A DNA stretch of 64,000 nt from Natronoarchaeum mannanilyticum (GTDB lineage: Archaea > Halobacteriota > Halobacteria > Halobacteriales > Natronoarchaeaceae), in assembly GCF_039522665.1 (NCBI RefSeq), contig NZ_BAAADV010000001.1, positions 1,288,436 to 1,352,435 on the forward strand, written 5' to 3'. Made by a program: the position numbers and the translations under genes. This document shows positions 62,321 to 64,000 of this stretch, piece by piece. Position 1 is the first letter of the stretch; the number at the start of each line of letters is the position of its first letter. Below the pieces are notes generated by a model. It did not search any database and was not told the DNA's origin. It saw only the letters and a program-made list of their open reading frames with translations.

Positions 62321-63504
62321 CCTGTTTCCACGACGCACTTTGCAGGAACCGAATGGGTTCCCGTAGGGAGCGCAGTCTCCGCAGGCGTTGATTCGGGACA
62401 GCCCGTCCCTACTTGCTTCAGGCCGCGTACCAAGATGTTGTAGGCCGCGTTCCAATCTCTGTCCGCCGTGAAACCGCAGGATGGACACGAGTGTTCGCGG
62501 ACCCACAACGGCTTGTCCGACTTGACGCCACAGGCCGCACACTCTTTGGTCGTCCCTCGCGGATCGACGGCGACGAAGTGCGTCCCCTCGCGGTCGCACT
62601 TGTACTCGAGCATCCGCAGGAACGTTCCCCACGCTGCCCCAGCACGGTTGCGGCTGTTCGATGGGAGTTCCATCAGACCCTTCGCGTCGAGGTCTTCGAC
62701 CGCAACGAGGTCGTGCTCTCGAGCGTAGTGGTTCGAGAGTTTGTGCAGGAAGTCCCGGCGCTTCCGTTGCAGGTCGGCATAGCGTTGCGCGACAACACGC
62801 TGTTGCTTGCGGTAGTTCGCCGAGCCGTGCTCTTTCCGGGAGAGTTTGCGTTGCTCGCGCTCAAGTCGGTCGCGTTCGTCGGCCAGGTCGGGGCGTCCGA
62901 CGGCGGTGCCGTCGGTGTCGTGAGCGTACTTCAGAATCCCCACGTCAATCCCGACACAGTCCTCGAGCGTCTTGGGTTTCGGCGGTGCGTCGTTCTCGGT
63001 TTCGATCCCGAGGACAGCGAACCATTCGCCGGTTGGTTCCTGCTTGACGACGACCTCTTTGATCGTGGCGTCGTCAGGAACGTCGCGGTGGTAGACCATC
63101 GGAATATCGCCGATTTTAGAAAGAGAAAGCACAGTTCGACCACTCGTGTTCTTGAGTTCGAAGCCGGTTTGACTGTACTTGATCGAACGATATTCCTGTG
63201 GCCCTTTCCACTTGAGTTCGCCGACGCGGTAGCCGTTGTCCTTCCGACCCTTCAGCGTTGAGAGGTTGTCGTACAACCGTTGTACGACCTTCTGCAACAC
63301 CTTCGAATGAACATTCTTCAGGTCGGTCCACTCGCGTTTGAGATCGGGGAGGATCGACTGCTCGGAATAGGCAGACGTACCGTCCTCTCGGTTGAGCCGG
63401 TGAAGGAAGTGGTTGTAGACCTGTCGGCAGGTATCGACAGTCCACGCTAACCGGTCGTGGAGTTCGTCGGTCGGATTGAGCCGATACCTGTAGTTGTAGC
63501 GCAT
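62275..63504 (-). CDS. tnpB: TnpB (IS1341-type RuvC-like nuclease), intact
   Basis: 409 residues. All three RuvC acids are present: D187 in CVGIDVGILKY, E270 in LVAVEDLDAKGL and D350 in FTADRDWNAAYN. Zinc ribbon C322, C325, C340, C343 (CAAC...CPSC). TnpB is an RNA-guided DNA nuclease whose guide comes from the element's right end, and that end is intact here. The last about 45 residues (from about 365) are coded within or beside the predicted scaffold. It starts 3 nt after the DUF2080 stop. Likely active, unlike the copy at 10808. Confidence 0.92.
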   Translation of the reverse strand: MRYNYRYRLNPTDELHDRLAWTVDTCRQVYNHFLHRLNREDGTSAYSEQSILPDLKREWTDLKNVHSKVLQKVVQRLYDNLSTLKGRKDNGYRVGELKWKGPQEYRSIKYSQTGFELKNTSGRTVLSLSKIGDIPMVYHRDVPDDATIKEVVVKQEPTGEWFAVLGIETENDAPPKPKTLEDCVGIDVGILKYAHDTDGTAVGRPDLADERDRLEREQRKLSRKEHGSANYRKQQRVVAQRYADLQRKRRDFLHKLSNHYAREHDLVAVEDLDAKGLMELPSNSRNRAGAAWGTFLRMLEYKCDREGTHFVAVDPRGTTKECAACGVKSDKPLWVREHSCPSCGFTADRDWNAAYNILVRGLKQVGTGCPESTPAETALPTGTHSVPAKCVVETGSPTLKERTASAVSE

Positions 63505-63507
63505 GGT

Positions 63508-63660
63508 CTACTCGCGTGAGTCGGCGTCGGGCTCGGAAACGCGGACGACCTCTACGTCCGCTCCGATCCACCGTTTTAGGACAAGGACGTGCGTGCCGTT
63601 TCCGACCGGGCAAACGTCCCGGTCGAGAACTTTGTAGCCCTCGATTCCGTGCCGATCCAT
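63508..63660 (-). CDS. DUF2080 family transposon-encoded protein
   Basis: 50 residues from ATG 63660. It starts MDRHGIEGYKVLDRDVCPVGNG and continues THVLVLKRWIGADVEVVRVSE. It matches the short DUF2080 proteins encoded just upstream of TnpB in haloarchaeal elements; the fold is AbrB/SpoVT-like, so DNA binding or tnpB regulation is plausible. Its stop is 3 nt before the tnpB ATG. An ATG further upstream at 63801 would add a long non-haloarchaeal start and was not used. Confidence 0.8.
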   Translation of the reverse strand: MDRHGIEGYKVLDRDVCPVGNGTHVLVLKRWIGADVEVVRVSEPDADSRE

Positions 63661-63854
63661 TAACATTGTATATATTTCGGCATAAGATAAAGATATCGAT
63701 AACGTGGGCCTGAGGGTCTGCTGTAGAACAGTGCAAGAAACTCGTGCGGCGCTGTATCCCCTCCCTGCTCGCACCGTCGGCGTTCCCTGAGGAAGGGGCA
63801 TTAGCGACTCAATGTAGGTAAAACGTTAAATGTGAATAGAACTGATTAGAGCGT

Positions 63855-64000
63855 GTGCCAACCGAGTACGCAAACTACGTCGGCGGAGAGTGGACTGACG
63901 CACAGAGCGGCGAAACGTTCGACACGCGCGACCCGGCGAAGCCGGACGAAGTAGTGGCGACCTACCCGCAGTCCGACGCGGCGGATACCGAGACGGCCAT
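63855..64000 (+). CDS. Aldehyde dehydrogenase, N-terminus only
   Basis: GTG 63855 then PTEYANYVGGEWTDAQSGETFDTRDPAKPDEVV, the classical ALDH superfamily start (YVGGEW...DPA.P.EV). Only 48 codons are in the window. In halophilic pentose pathways an ALDH oxidises alpha-ketoglutarate semialdehyde, the product of the dehydratase-type gene at 61340. The two face apart and are separated by the TnpB element. The substrate is an inference from that neighbour. Confidence 0.75.
   Translation, partial: MPTEYANYVGGEWTDAQSGETFDTRDPAKPDEVVATYPQSDAADTETA

Larger units (their letters stand above)
62259..63800 (-). mobile_element. IS200/IS605-type element with DUF2080 and TnpB, no TnpA
   Basis: Contents: small DUF2080 gene, then tnpB, then a right end finishing GGTGGGGAGGAAGTCA on the minus strand at about 62259. 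The left boundary beyond 63660 is not determined (an estimate of 63800 is given). The terminal GGGGAGGxxGTCA resembles the right end of the element at 10758. It lacks a TnpA, so any movement would need one in trans. Confidence 0.65.

Overview
The window is from a halophilic archaeon (class Halobacteria). The evidence is the high GC of most genes, the very acidic proteins, Tat-type lipoprotein signals, Bat-type (HTH-10) and HalX-type regulators, a PGF-CTERM surface protein, archaeal TATA boxes 25-30 nt ahead of start codons (leaderless transcripts), and IS200/IS605-family elements of the haloarchaeal kind. The genus cannot be fixed from this sequence alone. I saw no rRNA, tRNA or CRISPR array.

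Layout. 1-10761: a partial sugar nucleotidyltransferase, UppP, two paralogous winged-helix regulators in tandem, a HalX response regulator, a Bat-type PAS/GAF regulator overlapping a histidine kinase, a three-gene ABC exporter operon, and a membrane histidine kinase. 10758 to about 12640: an IS200/IS605 element with intact tnpA, frameshifted tnpB and a right-end structure like a TnpB guide RNA scaffold. 12741-20313: housekeeping and accessory genes (small membrane proteins, two Tat lipoproteins, cytochrome P450, pirin, TRAM protein, zinc alcohol dehydrogenase).

20507-47622 is a large surface-glycan locus: nucleotide-sugar enzymes (dTDP-rhamnose genes rmlABCD, two nucleotide-sugar dehydrogenases, two further epimerases/dehydratases, AglF-type uridylyltransferase), an initiating phosphoglycosyl transferase, four glycosyltransferases, a Wzx-type flippase, a polymerase-like membrane protein, an asparagine-synthase-type amidotransferase, an FkbM methyltransferase and a divergent STT3/AglB-type oligosaccharyltransferase. 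About 33.4-41.4 kb is clearly AT-richer than its surroundings and looks acquired. Together the genes describe building a decorated, probably uronic-acid-amide-containing glycan on a polyprenyl carrier, flipping it, and transferring it to a surface acceptor. UppP at the left edge could recycle the carrier.

48077-56866 is one 2,929-residue exported protein with PKD/Ig-like domains, two beta-propellers, a gluzincin-type HEXXH-X18-E metallopeptidase domain and a PGF-CTERM anchor. 57075-60602 holds small conserved genes (rubrerythrin-like, DUF211, VIT-type transporter, DUF457-type membrane hydrolase, YdjF/YjdF-like membrane protein, coiled small protein). 60603-61339 is AT-rich and apparently non-coding. 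The right edge has an FAH-family dehydratase and the start of an aldehyde dehydrogenase, separated by a second IS200/IS605-type element with DUF2080 and an intact TnpB.
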